Assembly (NCBI GenBank): GCA_030642545.1 | Contig: DAOWNP010000052.1 | Coordinates: forward strand, 1-10,778 | Reading direction: 5' to 3' | Length of the DNA stretch: 10,778 nucleotides | Source of the DNA: Desulfobacteraceae bacterium | Lineage (GTDB): Bacteria > Desulfobacterota > Desulfobacteria > Desulfobacterales > DAOWNP01 | In this document: positions 1-5,216 of the stretch, in pieces | Numbering within the stretch: the first letter of the stretch is position 1 | Layout: the number at the start of each line of letters is the position of its first letter | The notes under the pieces: model-generated | The model's input: only the letters and a program-made list of their open reading frames with translations | Database searches by the model: none | Told to the model about the DNA's origin: nothing | Translations under genes and position numbers: made by a program

Positions 1-70
1 ATCAAAAGAGCCAGCTATTCCATCTGTTTTGAGTTTTCAGATCGAACAAATCTAACTCTAAATCTATGTG

Positions 71-104
71 CCTATTTGTGGAAGTTATTTCATCCACATT
101 CCTT
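71..104 (-). repeat. Diverged 34-nt repeat, copy A (inverted relative to copy B at 4761)
   Basis: Read on the minus strand, this segment matches 4761-4794 on the plus strand at 29 of 34 positions, and all five differences are transitions. Read in that sense it contains a perfect 6-bp stem TGTGGA/TCCACA (plus-strand 93-98 and 77-82) around a 10-nt loop. The similarity fades on both sides, beyond AAGG at one end and AGG at the other. The family is not recognised. It could be a remnant of a small mobile element, a structured RNA piece or a degraded coding fragment. Confidence 0.6.
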
Positions 105-213
105 AAATTCTATCTAAAATTCATTATTTTCAAAAATTTAGAGAAATCAATATTGAAACAATATCCTTAGGCTTGACTAATGAATTTCTATAACAATATT
201 CTACAAGGCAGGA

Positions 214-249
214 CTTTACTAATATATAAAATATTTTATATTAGTAAAG
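214..249. repeat. AT-rich palindrome upstream of adk
   Basis: Arms CTTTACTAATA (214-224) and TATTAGTAAAG (239-249) are perfect 11-nt complements. The 14 nt between them contain a second perfect palindrome, TAAAATATTTTA (227-238). No T-run follows immediately, so it does not read as a classic terminator for a gene left of the window. It may be a protein-binding site or a decayed terminator. Confidence 0.45.
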
Positions 250-263
250 CATAAGAATTTTTC

Positions 264-301
264 TGTCAAGAATAATGTTTAATTTTTAACTATTCTTGAC
301 A
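264..301. repeat. 11-bp inverted repeat overlapping the adk -35 box
   Basis: TGTCAAGAATA (264-274) and TATTCTTGACA (291-301) are perfect complements separated by 16 nt. The right arm contains the TTGACA hexamer (296-301) used here as the -35 of the adk promoter, so a dimeric regulator bound to the repeat would touch the promoter. A related imperfect pair (AGTCAAGAACT / AGTTCTTGTCT) occurs at 5021-5081 upstream of the chemoreceptor gene. The operator role is inferred from position only. Confidence 0.45.
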
Positions 302-324
302 AAACAATCGAATCTATTTATAGA
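296..324 (+). promoter_or_regulatory. Predicted sigma-70-type promoter for adk
   Basis: A consensus -35 TTGACA (296-301) is followed after 17 nt by TATAGA (319-324, 4 of 6 to consensus), within the longer TATAGATAAT. It points at adk and would give a leader of roughly 130 nt. Another TTGACA at 423-428 has no -10 at a workable distance and lies too close to the ribosome-binding site. In such AT-rich DNA chance hexamers are common, so this rests mainly on the full -35 and the exact 17-nt spacing. Confidence 0.45.
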
Positions 325-462
325 TAATGTTTGAATAAATATAAAATCATACGTTTATATCAAAAAAGAGTTAATTTTAATATTAAAAATTAGACAGATA
401 TCAATAAAATATATTTACAAAATTGACAAAAAAATAAAATTTCTGCAAAGGAGAACATTTAG

Positions 463-1137
463 ATGAACAGTTTGTTTTTCGGACCAAATGGAAGCGGCAA
501 AGGAACTCAAGGTGCAATAATTAAAAAAAAATATGGATTGGCTCATATTGAATCAGGAGCGATTTTCCGTGATAATATTAAAGGCGGAACTGAATTAGGT
601 AAAAAAGCTAAAGAGTATATAGATAAAGGCGACCTGGTTCCTGATGAAATTACCATTCCAATGATTCTTGACAGATTAAAACAAGATGACTGTAAAAACG
701 GCTGGCTGCTTGACGGTTTCCCAAGAAATAAAAATCAGGCAATAAAATTAGATGAAGCTCTAAAACAAGAGAAAATGAATTTAGATATAATTGTTGAAAT
801 TTTACTTGATAAAGAAATAGCAAAAAACAGAATCATGGGTCGTCGTTTATGTGCAACTGACAATAACCATCCAAATAATATCTTTATAGATGCAATAAAA
901 CCTGATGGTGACAAATGCCGTGTATGCGGAGGAGAACTCTCAAGCAGAGCAGATGATCAGGATGAAGATGCCATTGGTAAACGCCATTCAATTTACTACA
1001 ATGATACAGAAGGTACACTCGCAGCTGCATATTATTTTAAAGAGTTAGCCCAAAAAGACGACAACGTCAAATATATTACAATAGATGGAGAGCCTGATCT
1101 TGATACAGTTAAAAATGAATTAATTTCCAAACTGTAA
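463..1137 (+). CDS. adk: Adenylate kinase, metal-binding-lid type
   Basis: Cytoplasmic enzyme that interconverts ATP + AMP and 2 ADP. The 224-residue product has the normal length for a long-lid bacterial adenylate kinase. The P-loop GPNGSGKGT lies at residues 7-15, followed by the AMP-binding part (HIESGAIFRDN from 28), DGFPRN (84-89) and lid arginines in MGRRLC (125-130). The lid has Cys130-X5-His136-X15-Cys152-X2-Cys155, the arrangement known in Desulfovibrio adenylate kinases that bind zinc, cobalt or iron. Most zinc lids elsewhere use four cysteines. The start is supported by AAAGGAG (447-453) nine nt before the ATG. The next gene, rpsU, follows after 138 nt with its own likely promoter, so adk is probably monocistronic. 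No clear terminator follows it. Many bacteria keep adk in the ribosomal-protein/secY operon; here it stands outside that setting. Confidence 0.96.
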   Translation: MNSLFFGPNGSGKGTQGAIIKKKYGLAHIESGAIFRDNIKGGTELGKKAKEYIDKGDLVPDEITIPMILDRLKQDDCKNGWLLDGFPRNKNQAIKLDEALKQEKMNLDIIVEILLDKEIAKNRIMGRRLCATDNNHPNNIFIDAIKPDGDKCRVCGGELSSRADDQDEDAIGKRHSIYYNDTEGTLAAAYYFKELAQKDDNVKYITIDGEPDLDTVKNELISKL

Positions 1138-1182
1138 AACAACCTGTTGAAAATAATTTTACAACACTGATTCATTATTTTC

Positions 1183-1211
1183 TTGAAAAATTTAAAAATA
1201 TTATTTATACA
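1183..1211 (+). promoter_or_regulatory. Predicted promoter for rpsU
   Basis: TTGAAA (1183-1188, 5 of 6 to the -35 consensus), a 17-nt spacer and TATACA (1206-1211, 4 of 6 to the -10 consensus) precede rpsU and would give a leader of about 60 nt. An A/T-only inverted repeat (GAAAATAAT 1149-1157 and ATTATTTTC 1174-1182, spacer 16 nt) abuts its upstream edge. The call is by position and motif match only. Confidence 0.4.
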
Positions 1212-1275
1212 TAGTTGTTAATTTTTTTGAGTAAAATAACCATCATATTTTGATGGAACGAAAGGGGCGATAGGG

Positions 1276-1488
1276 TTGAAAGAGATTGAAATCAGGGTAA
1301 TTGACGGTGACCTTGAAAAAGCTATGAGAATTTTGAAAAAAAAGATTCAAAACGACGGGCTTTTTAAAAGGTTAAAACTGAAAAAAAACTATGAAAAACC
1401 AAGCGAATACAGACGTAGAAAACAAAGAGAAGCTATAAGACGTCAAAAAATAGCAAACTCAAGAAAAAATTTCAGAAATTTCGTTTAG
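1276..1488 (+). CDS. rpsU: 30S ribosomal protein S21, TTG start
   Basis: Small basic ribosomal protein of the 30S subunit that assists initiation and base pairing to the Shine-Dalgarno sequence. The 70-residue product begins MKEIEIRVIDGDLEKAMR, matching the S21 N-terminus. It continues into the lysine/arginine-rich helix with EYRRRKQREAIRRQK (residues 44-58) and a basic tail. Length and composition fit the family. The start is TTG at 1276. No ATG lies in frame just upstream, and AAAGGGG (1261-1267) sits eight nt before the TTG, so the rare start is well supported. It stands alone between adk and a strong terminator, not in the rpsU-dnaG-rpoD arrangement of enterobacteria. Confidence 0.93.
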   Translation: MKEIEIRVIDGDLEKAMRILKKKIQNDGLFKRLKLKKNYEKPSEYRRRKQREAIRRQKIANSRKNFRNFV

Positions 1489-1550
1489 GAACTATGTATA
1501 ACTGCGGAAGAGCCGTTTTGTCCGCGTTTCTTAGATTCTGATCATTGTTT

Positions 1551-1597
1551 AAAAACACCCTGCAGTAATTTTATATAATTACTGCAGGGTGTTTTTT
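1551..1597 (+). terminator. Strong intrinsic terminator after rpsU
   Basis: The arms at 1551-1570 and 1577-1596 are perfect complements over 20 bp: an A/T outer part, a core ACACCCTGCAG/CTGCAGGGTGT and an inner TAATT/AATTA, closed by a 6-nt loop. A run of six T (1592-1597) follows the GC core, and a run of A precedes it, so it could also stop minus-strand transcription. It ends 35 nt before folC. A short GCGGA/TCCGC stem (1504-1508, 1521-1525) lies between rpsU and this element and is too weak to call. Confidence 0.92.
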
Positions 1598-1631
1598 GTT
1601 CCATTAGAACCAAATACCAAAGAATATCATA

Positions 1632-2918
1632 ATGACTAATTCCATATCATATGAAACCTGCCTTAAGGAGATGTTTTCACTAAGAAGATTCGGTATAAAA
1701 CTTGGCCTTGAAACCATACAGGATATCTTAAAGTCCATAGATAATCCACATAAAAAATTTAAATCCATACACATTGCAGGAACAAACGGGAAAGGCTCCA
1801 TAGCATCATTTTTAACAGCCATACTCTGCAAAGCAGGATATAATGTTGGGACTTATACATCTCCCCACCTTGTTAAGTTTAATGAAAGAATTCAAATAAA
1901 CAACAAACCTGTTTCAAACAATGATGTTATCAATTCATGGATTACTGTAAAAAACATACCTCTTAAAATAAGAGAAGCAACTTTTTTTGAATATACCACA
2001 GCCATGGCTTTTTTTGAATTTGCCAAACAAGGTGTTGATATTGCCATTATTGAAACAGGTATGGGCGGAAGACTTGATGCTACAAATATTTTATCTCCGA
2101 TAATATCTGTTATTTCAAATATATCTTTAGAACATCAATCATACCTCGGAGATACCATAGAGCAAATAGCAACAGAAAAAGCAGGAATAATAAAACCTGA
2201 TACTACCGTTATAACAGGAGCAAAAGATCAAATCACCCTTACTGTTTTAATAAACAGAGCAAAAAAAAATAATTCGCCAATATACTGCTTAGATCAGCAT
2301 TTTAAAACAAAAAACCATGAAAATAATAGTTTTTCATATTCAGGTATATACAAAAAAACATCAAAATATGAAAAATCTCTTGCTGGTGATTTTCAAATAG
2401 ATAATGCAGCTGTATCCATAGCAGTATGTGAAGTATTAAATAATCAGGGTTTCAATATATCAAACAAGAGTATAAAAGAAGGCATAAAAACAGCAAAATG
2501 GCCAGGCCGCCTTGAAATAATCAAAAAAGAACCTCTTGTCATTTTAGACGGAGCTCATAACTTAGATTCTGCCAAAAACCTTGCAGCTTTTCTATCTCAA
2601 AACTTAAACAGTAAAAAACTTACACTTGTACTTGGAATTTTAGATGACAAACCATATTCTGAGATGCTTGCACTACTTCTTCCATTTTGTAATAAACTTG
2701 TTATTACAAAACCTGTTATAGAAAGAAGCATTGAGCCTGAAAAATTATATAAACAGGCAAAAAAATATATTTCAGATATTAAAATAGTTCCAAAGGTTGC
2801 AGAAGCTGTAAAATATGCTATAGATAATACATTAAAGACAAACGCTGTTTGTATAGCCGGGTCTTTGTTTGTTGTTGGTGAAGCAAAAGAGTCCATACAA
2901 ACAGAATATAGACCTTAA
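1632..2918 (+). CDS. folC: Bifunctional folylpolyglutamate synthase / dihydrofolate synthase
   Basis: Mur-ligase-family enzyme of folate metabolism that adds glutamate to dihydropteroate and/or extends polyglutamate tails on folates, using ATP, in the cytoplasm. The 428-residue product is full length. Visible motifs are RRFGIKLGLE (18-27), the P-loop GTNGKGS (50-56), the omega-loop stretch TSPHLVKFNERIQIN (76-90), ETGMGGRLDATN (141-152), EKAGIIK (182-188) with the lysine that is carbamylated in family members, WPGRLEI (290-296), LDGAHN (305-310) and GSLFVVGEA (410-418). From sequence alone it cannot be decided whether both activities are present. The ATG at 1632 fits the family N-terminus, although its Shine-Dalgarno is poor. 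The internal ATG at 1671 directly abuts AAGGAG with no spacing and would remove conserved residues. It lies 35 nt after the rpsU terminator with no obvious promoter of its own and 11 nt before tRNA-Arg, with which it may be co-transcribed. Confidence 0.95.
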   Translation: MTNSISYETCLKEMFSLRRFGIKLGLETIQDILKSIDNPHKKFKSIHIAGTNGKGSIASFLTAILCKAGYNVGTYTSPHLVKFNERIQINNKPVSNNDVINSWITVKNIPLKIREATFFEYTTAMAFFEFAKQGVDIAIIETGMGGRLDATNILSPIISVISNISLEHQSYLGDTIEQIATEKAGIIKPDTTVITGAKDQITLTVLINRAKKNNSPIYCLDQHFKTKNHENNSFSYSGIYKKTSKYEKSLAGDFQIDNAAVSIAVCEVLNNQGFNISNKSIKEGIKTAKWPGRLEIIKKEPLVILDGAHNLDSAKNLAAFLSQNLNSKKLTLVLGILDDKPYSEMLALLLPFCNKLVITKPVIERSIEPEKLYKQAKKYISDIKIVPKVAEAVKYAIDNTLKTNAVCIAGSLFVVGEAKESIQTEYRP

Positions 2919-2929
2919 GATAAAGATTC

Positions 2930-3005
2930 GCGCCCGTAGCCCAGGGGATAGGGCGTCAGCCTCCGGAGCTGAAGATCGCAGGTTCAAATCCTGCCGGGCG
3001 TACCA
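2930..3005 (+). tRNA. tRNA-Arg (anticodon CCG), CCA encoded
   Basis: A complete cloverleaf can be drawn. The acceptor is GCGCCCG (2930-2936) with CGGGCGT (2995-3001), including one terminal G-T pair. The D stem is GCCC/GGGC (2939-2942, 2951-2954). The anticodon stem is TCAGC/GCTGA (2956-2960, 2968-2972) around loop CTCCGGA, with anticodon CCG at 2963-2965. The T stem is GCAGG/CCTGC (2978-2982, 2990-2994) with loop TTCAAAT. A discriminator A and an encoded CCA (3003-3005) finish the gene, 76 nt in all. The anticodon reads codon CGG, a rare codon in such AT-rich coding sequence. It starts 11 nt after folC, and the convergent aminopeptidase gene ends 22 nt beyond it. Confidence 0.97.
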
Positions 3006-3027
3006 CAACTACACAACACAAAAAAAA

Positions 3028-4317
3028 TTATTTTGCCATAATTTCTTCTATCTCTTCTGCTCTTACCGGTATATTTTCTGTAAGATCAACTGGTTTTCCT
3101 TTTGTAATTAAAATATCATTTTCTATTCTAACTCCTATACCCTCTTCTTTTATATATATTCCGGGCTCACAGGTTAAAACCATTCCAGGCCCAAATTTCA
3201 TGCTTTGATCTCCTAAATCATGCACATCAAGCCCCATGTAATGAGAAACTCCATGCATAAAATATTTTTTGTATTCGGGCATCTCTTCCGGCTGTTTTTT
3301 TATATCCTTTATACTGATTAAACCAAGATCAACCAGCTCCTTTTCAACAAGCTCTACTACATTTTTCTGACACACCTTTAAAGTATTTCCCGAAACATAC
3401 ATCTTGATGGCTGCTTTTTGCAGACGATAAACCGCATTATAAACTTCTTTTTGCCGTTTTCCATATTTCCCGTTCACAGGAACAGTTCTTGTCAAATCCG
3501 AAGCATAACCTGCATATTCCGCCCCAAAATCCATTAAAACAAGATCCCCGTCCTTACACTTTTTATCATTTTTTACATAATGCAGAATACATGCATCTAC
3601 ACCTGAAGCTATAATTGATTCATAAGCAGGTCTTTTTGAACGATTTATGAAAAATTCATGATTTATCTCTGCCTGTATTTCAAATTCATACACTTTCGGA
3701 CAGATAAAACCAAGAACCCGCATAAAAGCTTTTCCCGTAATATCACATGCCTTTTTAATAAGCTCTATCTCACAATCTGATTTAACAGATCTTAAATCCT
3801 TCATTACAGGAGCAGATCGCATGTAAGTATGCAAAGGGAACAGGTTCTTGCACTGTTTTATAAACCGCATATCTCTGGTTTCAACAAAATTTCCTGCACG
3901 ATTATGTTCATTTGTATTTAAATAAATCTCATCTGCAACAAAAACAAGCTGCCTGAAGAAAGAATCAAACTCATCTGTCCAAAGCACATTGTCTATTCCG
4001 GATATATCGCTTGCTTCTTTCTGTGAAAGCTTATACCCCTCCCATACAGCTATTGTTTTATCGGTTTTTTTAACAAAAAGAATCTCCCTGTTTTTTATCT
4101 CTTTTGCACCTGGTGAAAGCAGAAGAATAGTCTCTTCCTGATCTATTCCTGTAAGATAAAAAAGGTCACTGTTTTGAACAAAAGGGAAAACCCCATCGCC
4201 TGATGTCGGCATAACATCGCATGAATTAAAAACAGCTATAGAATTTGATTTTAACCTGTCTGTAAATCGCTTCCTGTTTAAAATAAACAGTTCTTTGTTA
4301 ATTTTTTTATACCTCAC
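3028..4317 (-). CDS. pepP: Xaa-Pro aminopeptidase (aminopeptidase P, M24B), GTG start
   Basis: Cytoplasmic dimetal peptidase that removes N-terminal residues preceding proline. The 429-residue product has an N-terminal AMP_N domain (about 1-145, with NSDLFYLTG at 49-57) and a C-terminal pita-bread domain. All five expected metal ligands are present: Asp263 in MDFGAEY, Asp274 in ASDLTRT, His355 in MHGVSH, Glu384 in CEPGIYI and Glu399 in RIEND. The supporting histidines at 246, 359 and 366 (GLDVHD) are also present. The start is GTG (4315-4317), supported by AGGAGG on the minus strand (4325-4330) seven nt upstream. The gene runs convergently into tRNA-Arg with no hairpin terminator between them. 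No signal peptide is visible. Within M24B, prolidase is the main alternative, but the AMP_N domain favours aminopeptidase P. Confidence 0.93.
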   Translation of the reverse strand: MRYKKINKELFILNRKRFTDRLKSNSIAVFNSCDVMPTSGDGVFPFVQNSDLFYLTGIDQEETILLLSPGAKEIKNREILFVKKTDKTIAVWEGYKLSQKEASDISGIDNVLWTDEFDSFFRQLVFVADEIYLNTNEHNRAGNFVETRDMRFIKQCKNLFPLHTYMRSAPVMKDLRSVKSDCEIELIKKACDITGKAFMRVLGFICPKVYEFEIQAEINHEFFINRSKRPAYESIIASGVDACILHYVKNDKKCKDGDLVLMDFGAEYAGYASDLTRTVPVNGKYGKRQKEVYNAVYRLQKAAIKMYVSGNTLKVCQKNVVELVEKELVDLGLISIKDIKKQPEEMPEYKKYFMHGVSHYMGLDVHDLGDQSMKFGPGMVLTCEPGIYIKEEGIGVRIENDILITKGKPVDLTENIPVRAEEIEEIMAK

Positions 4318-4435
4318 TCTTCTGCCTCCTGATAATAAGGGTCATGGAAACAAATAATCTGCCTGAAATATTTTTATAACACTTTGATATAAAAATTATT
4401 ATTATTATATTGTACTATATCATTTTATATTATAT

Positions 4436-4465
4436 ATATTAATGATAGTATCTGTATAAAGTCAA
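4436..4465 (-). promoter_or_regulatory. Possible promoter for the aminopeptidase P gene
   Basis: On the minus strand TTGACT (4465-4460), 18 nt and TAATAT (4441-4436) form a sigma-70-like pair about 120 nt upstream of the GTG start. The intervening leader is almost pure A/T, so chance matches are likely. Confidence 0.3.
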
Positions 4466-4564
4466 TAGAATGACAAGTTCAAATATTTTTAATCAATAAT
4501 ACAAAATTTTACATAAAAAATAAGAAAAATAATATATACATACCCTTTTATTTTGAAAGGTTGC

Positions 4565-4727
4565 AGGGAAGTGGAAGAAAAGAATATACCAAACCCAATC
4601 GAACAGAACTTTTATTCGTCTTTAAGGCAAAGATAGTAGGTGCATAGTATAATGTGCCTGTTATAGCAACACAGAAGACGAACAAAAGAGCGAGCAGAAT
4701 GGGAACATTCTTTTTTGCAAGTTCCTT
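4565..4727 (+). ncRNA. Candidate structured RNA of unknown class
   Basis: The strongest element is a 13-bp stem with one A.C mismatch: CTTTT-a-TTCGTCTT (4609-4622) with AAGACGAA-c-AAAAG (4675-4688). Inside it AGGCA (4625-4629) can pair with TGCCT (4655-4659). Outside it AGAAAAGAAT (4576-4585) can pair with ATTCTTTTTT (4707-4716), and AGGGAA (4565-4570) with TTCCTT (4722-4727), across a 5x5 internal loop. This gives a long rod with a large central bulge. A competing hairpin AGAATG-GGAA-CATTCT (4696-4711) with a GNRA loop and a T-run to 4716 looks like a weak terminator. No match to 6S, tmRNA, SRP or RNase P RNA motifs was seen. Orientation is inferred from the T-run. It might instead be a decayed mobile element, and the A/T-rich outer pairings could be chance. 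Confidence 0.35.
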
Positions 4728-4760
4728 TGGTATTACTTAATAGCCAGTTTCTTTTTATGT

Positions 4761-4794
4761 AAGGAACGTGGACGAAATAACTTTCGCAAACAGG
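4761..4794 (+). repeat. Diverged 34-nt repeat, copy B
   Basis: Matches the minus strand of 71-104 at 29 of 34 positions. In copy A the stem GTGGA/TCCAC is perfect. Here the second arm is TTCGC, and all five pairs survive as G-C, U.G, G-C, G.U and A-U when read on this strand. This copy is also the left part of a longer imperfect hairpin (4762-4833) that copy A lacks. The two copies flank the adk-to-pepP block in opposite orientation. Confidence 0.6.
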
Positions 4795-4833
4795 TACTAC
4801 AGATCAGGGAAAGAAAGTTTTATTCACGTTCCT
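4762..4833. repeat. Long imperfect hairpin containing repeat copy B
   Basis: AGGAACGTG (4762-4770) and CACGTTCCT (4825-4833) are perfect 9-nt complements. Further in, ACTTTC (4780-4785) pairs with GAAAGT (4813-4818). The motif GGAAC/GTTCC occurs four times in alternating orientation in this neighbourhood (4702, 4721, 4763, 4828), so alternative foldings are possible, for example GTTCCTT (4721-4727) with AAGGAAC (4761-4767). No T-run follows directly, so it is not a simple terminator. Confidence 0.5.
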
Positions 4834-4905
4834 GAATACTTAGGTTTTCGAATTTTTTATCTTGACTTTTTTTGTAAATTTATAAATCCTTTTATTTTCA
4901 ATAAG

Positions 4906-4933
4906 TTGCAAATGCTTGGCTCCACGCTATAAT
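4906..4933 (+). promoter_or_regulatory. Possible promoter for the chemoreceptor gene
   Basis: TTGCAA (4906-4911, 4 of 6 to consensus), a 16-nt spacer and a perfect TATAAT (4928-4933) point toward the chemoreceptor gene, about 280 nt upstream of its start. If used, the transcript would carry the inverted repeats at 4949-4986, 5021-5081 and 5158-5182 in its leader. No sigma-28 or sigma-54 type motif was recognised. Confidence 0.3.
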
Positions 4934-4948
4934 TTTAAAATTTATGTT

Positions 4949-4986
4949 CATTATAAAAATATTGAAACAACCATTTTTTTATAATG
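4949..4986. repeat. 11-bp inverted repeat with 16-nt spacer
   Basis: CATTATAAAAA (4949-4959) and TTTTTATAATG (4976-4986) are perfect complements around a 16-nt spacer. The arms are A/T-rich, so it is a weak RNA stem. Arm and spacer lengths equal those of the repeat at 264-301. Confidence 0.4.
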
Positions 4987-5020
4987 ATTTGTTATTATTA
5001 GCAATAAAAAATTTTTAAAA

Positions 5021-5081
5021 AGTCAAGAACTATTTTCCGAAAACTCAAGTAAATATATATCCAATAAAACAGTTCTTGTCT
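5021..5081. repeat. Imperfect inverted repeat related to the adk upstream repeat
   Basis: AGTCAAGAACT (5021-5031) and AGTTCTTGTCT (5071-5081) are complementary at 10 of 11 positions, 39 nt apart. The half-site CAAGAAC/T resembles the CAAGAATA half-site of the 264-301 repeat, which suggests a shared binding protein or chance in A/T-rich DNA. Confidence 0.3.
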
Positions 5082-5127
5082 TTCAATACAAAAAAAATTT
5101 TATAAATTTGTAACACATCTTAAAATA

Positions 5128-5150
5128 GAATCATTATTTTTTTATGATTC
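5128..5150. repeat. Short hairpin upstream of the chemoreceptor gene
   Basis: GAATCAT (5128-5134) and ATGATTC (5144-5150) are perfect 7-nt complements around a T-rich 9-nt loop. It is eight nt from the larger palindrome at 5158-5182 and shares its ATGAT half-site. Confidence 0.35.
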
Positions 5151-5157
5151 AAGTAAA

Positions 5158-5182
5158 ATCATGATAAAATTTTTATCATGAT
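5158..5182. repeat. 25-nt near-perfect palindrome, likely operator or leader hairpin
   Basis: ATCATGATAAAA (5158-5169) and TTTTATCATGAT (5171-5182) are perfect 12-nt complements around a single central base. It ends 34 nt before the chemoreceptor ATG. Such tight dyad symmetry suits a dimeric DNA-binding protein. As RNA it would need to open a loop in its centre. An ATG at 5178 lies inside the right arm but has no Shine-Dalgarno, so it is not the gene start. Confidence 0.5.
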
Positions 5183-5216
5183 ACAAAGAAATATTGTAAA
5201 AAATAAGGGGAAAATA

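Larger units (their letters stand above)
1..462. other. AT-rich non-coding region upstream of adk
   Basis: No convincing gene was found on either strand. The region holds, in order: a bulged stem-loop (GAGTT 31-35 and AGAT 39-42 pairing with ATCT 50-53 and AACTC 54-58), a diverged copy of a 34-nt repeat on the minus strand (71-104), a long AT palindrome (214-249), an 11-bp inverted repeat (264-301) and a sigma-70-like promoter (296-324). From about 325 to the adk ribosome-binding site the sequence is nearly pure A/T and shows nothing else. A 35-codon open frame on the minus strand (109 down to 2) has no good start and was not called as a gene. Confidence 0.6.
4318..5216. other. Long structured intergenic region between pepP and the chemoreceptor gene
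   Basis: About 900 nt lie between divergent genes without a convincing protein gene. Positions 4380-4560 are extremely A/T-rich. Positions 4565-4850 have a more balanced composition and several interlocking stems, described as a candidate RNA and a repeat copy. Positions 4906-4933 carry a promoter-like pair. Positions 4949-5182 hold four inverted repeats leading up to the chemoreceptor start. An open frame of about 60 codons running from near 4744 to about 4930 lacks a start codon with a ribosome-binding site and resembles nothing recognised. Confidence 0.6.

Noticed and set aside
2..109. 35-codon minus-strand open frame containing RNVDEIT
   Set aside because: It has no start codon with a ribosome-binding site and no recognised family. 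Its counterpart at 4744-4930 diverges completely outside the 34-nt repeat.
1149..1182. Hairpin after adk as a terminator
   Set aside because: The stem is nearly all A-T with a 16-nt loop and no following T-run.
2597..2896. Minus-strand open frame opposite folC
   Set aside because: It is antisense to the conserved C-terminal domain of folC and has no independent support.
2869..3111. Plus-strand open frame spanning the folC end and the tRNA
   Set aside because: It runs through the tRNA gene in another frame, so it is fortuitous.
4571..4636. Small plus-strand ORF from GTG (about 21 codons) after AAAGG
   Set aside because: Too short, a rare start, and it overlaps the candidate RNA stems. Nothing supports translation beyond a loosely placed ribosome-binding site.
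4917..4933. Possible sigma-54 promoter (TTGGCTCCACGCTAT)
   Set aside because: The GG and GC dinucleotides are 6 nt apart instead of the required 10. The overlapping TATAAT fits sigma-70 better.
5178..5216. Upstream in-frame ATG extending the chemoreceptor by 13 residues
   Set aside because: No Shine-Dalgarno, it lies inside a palindrome, and the extension is polar and precedes a normal receptor N-terminus. ATG 5217 has a good site.
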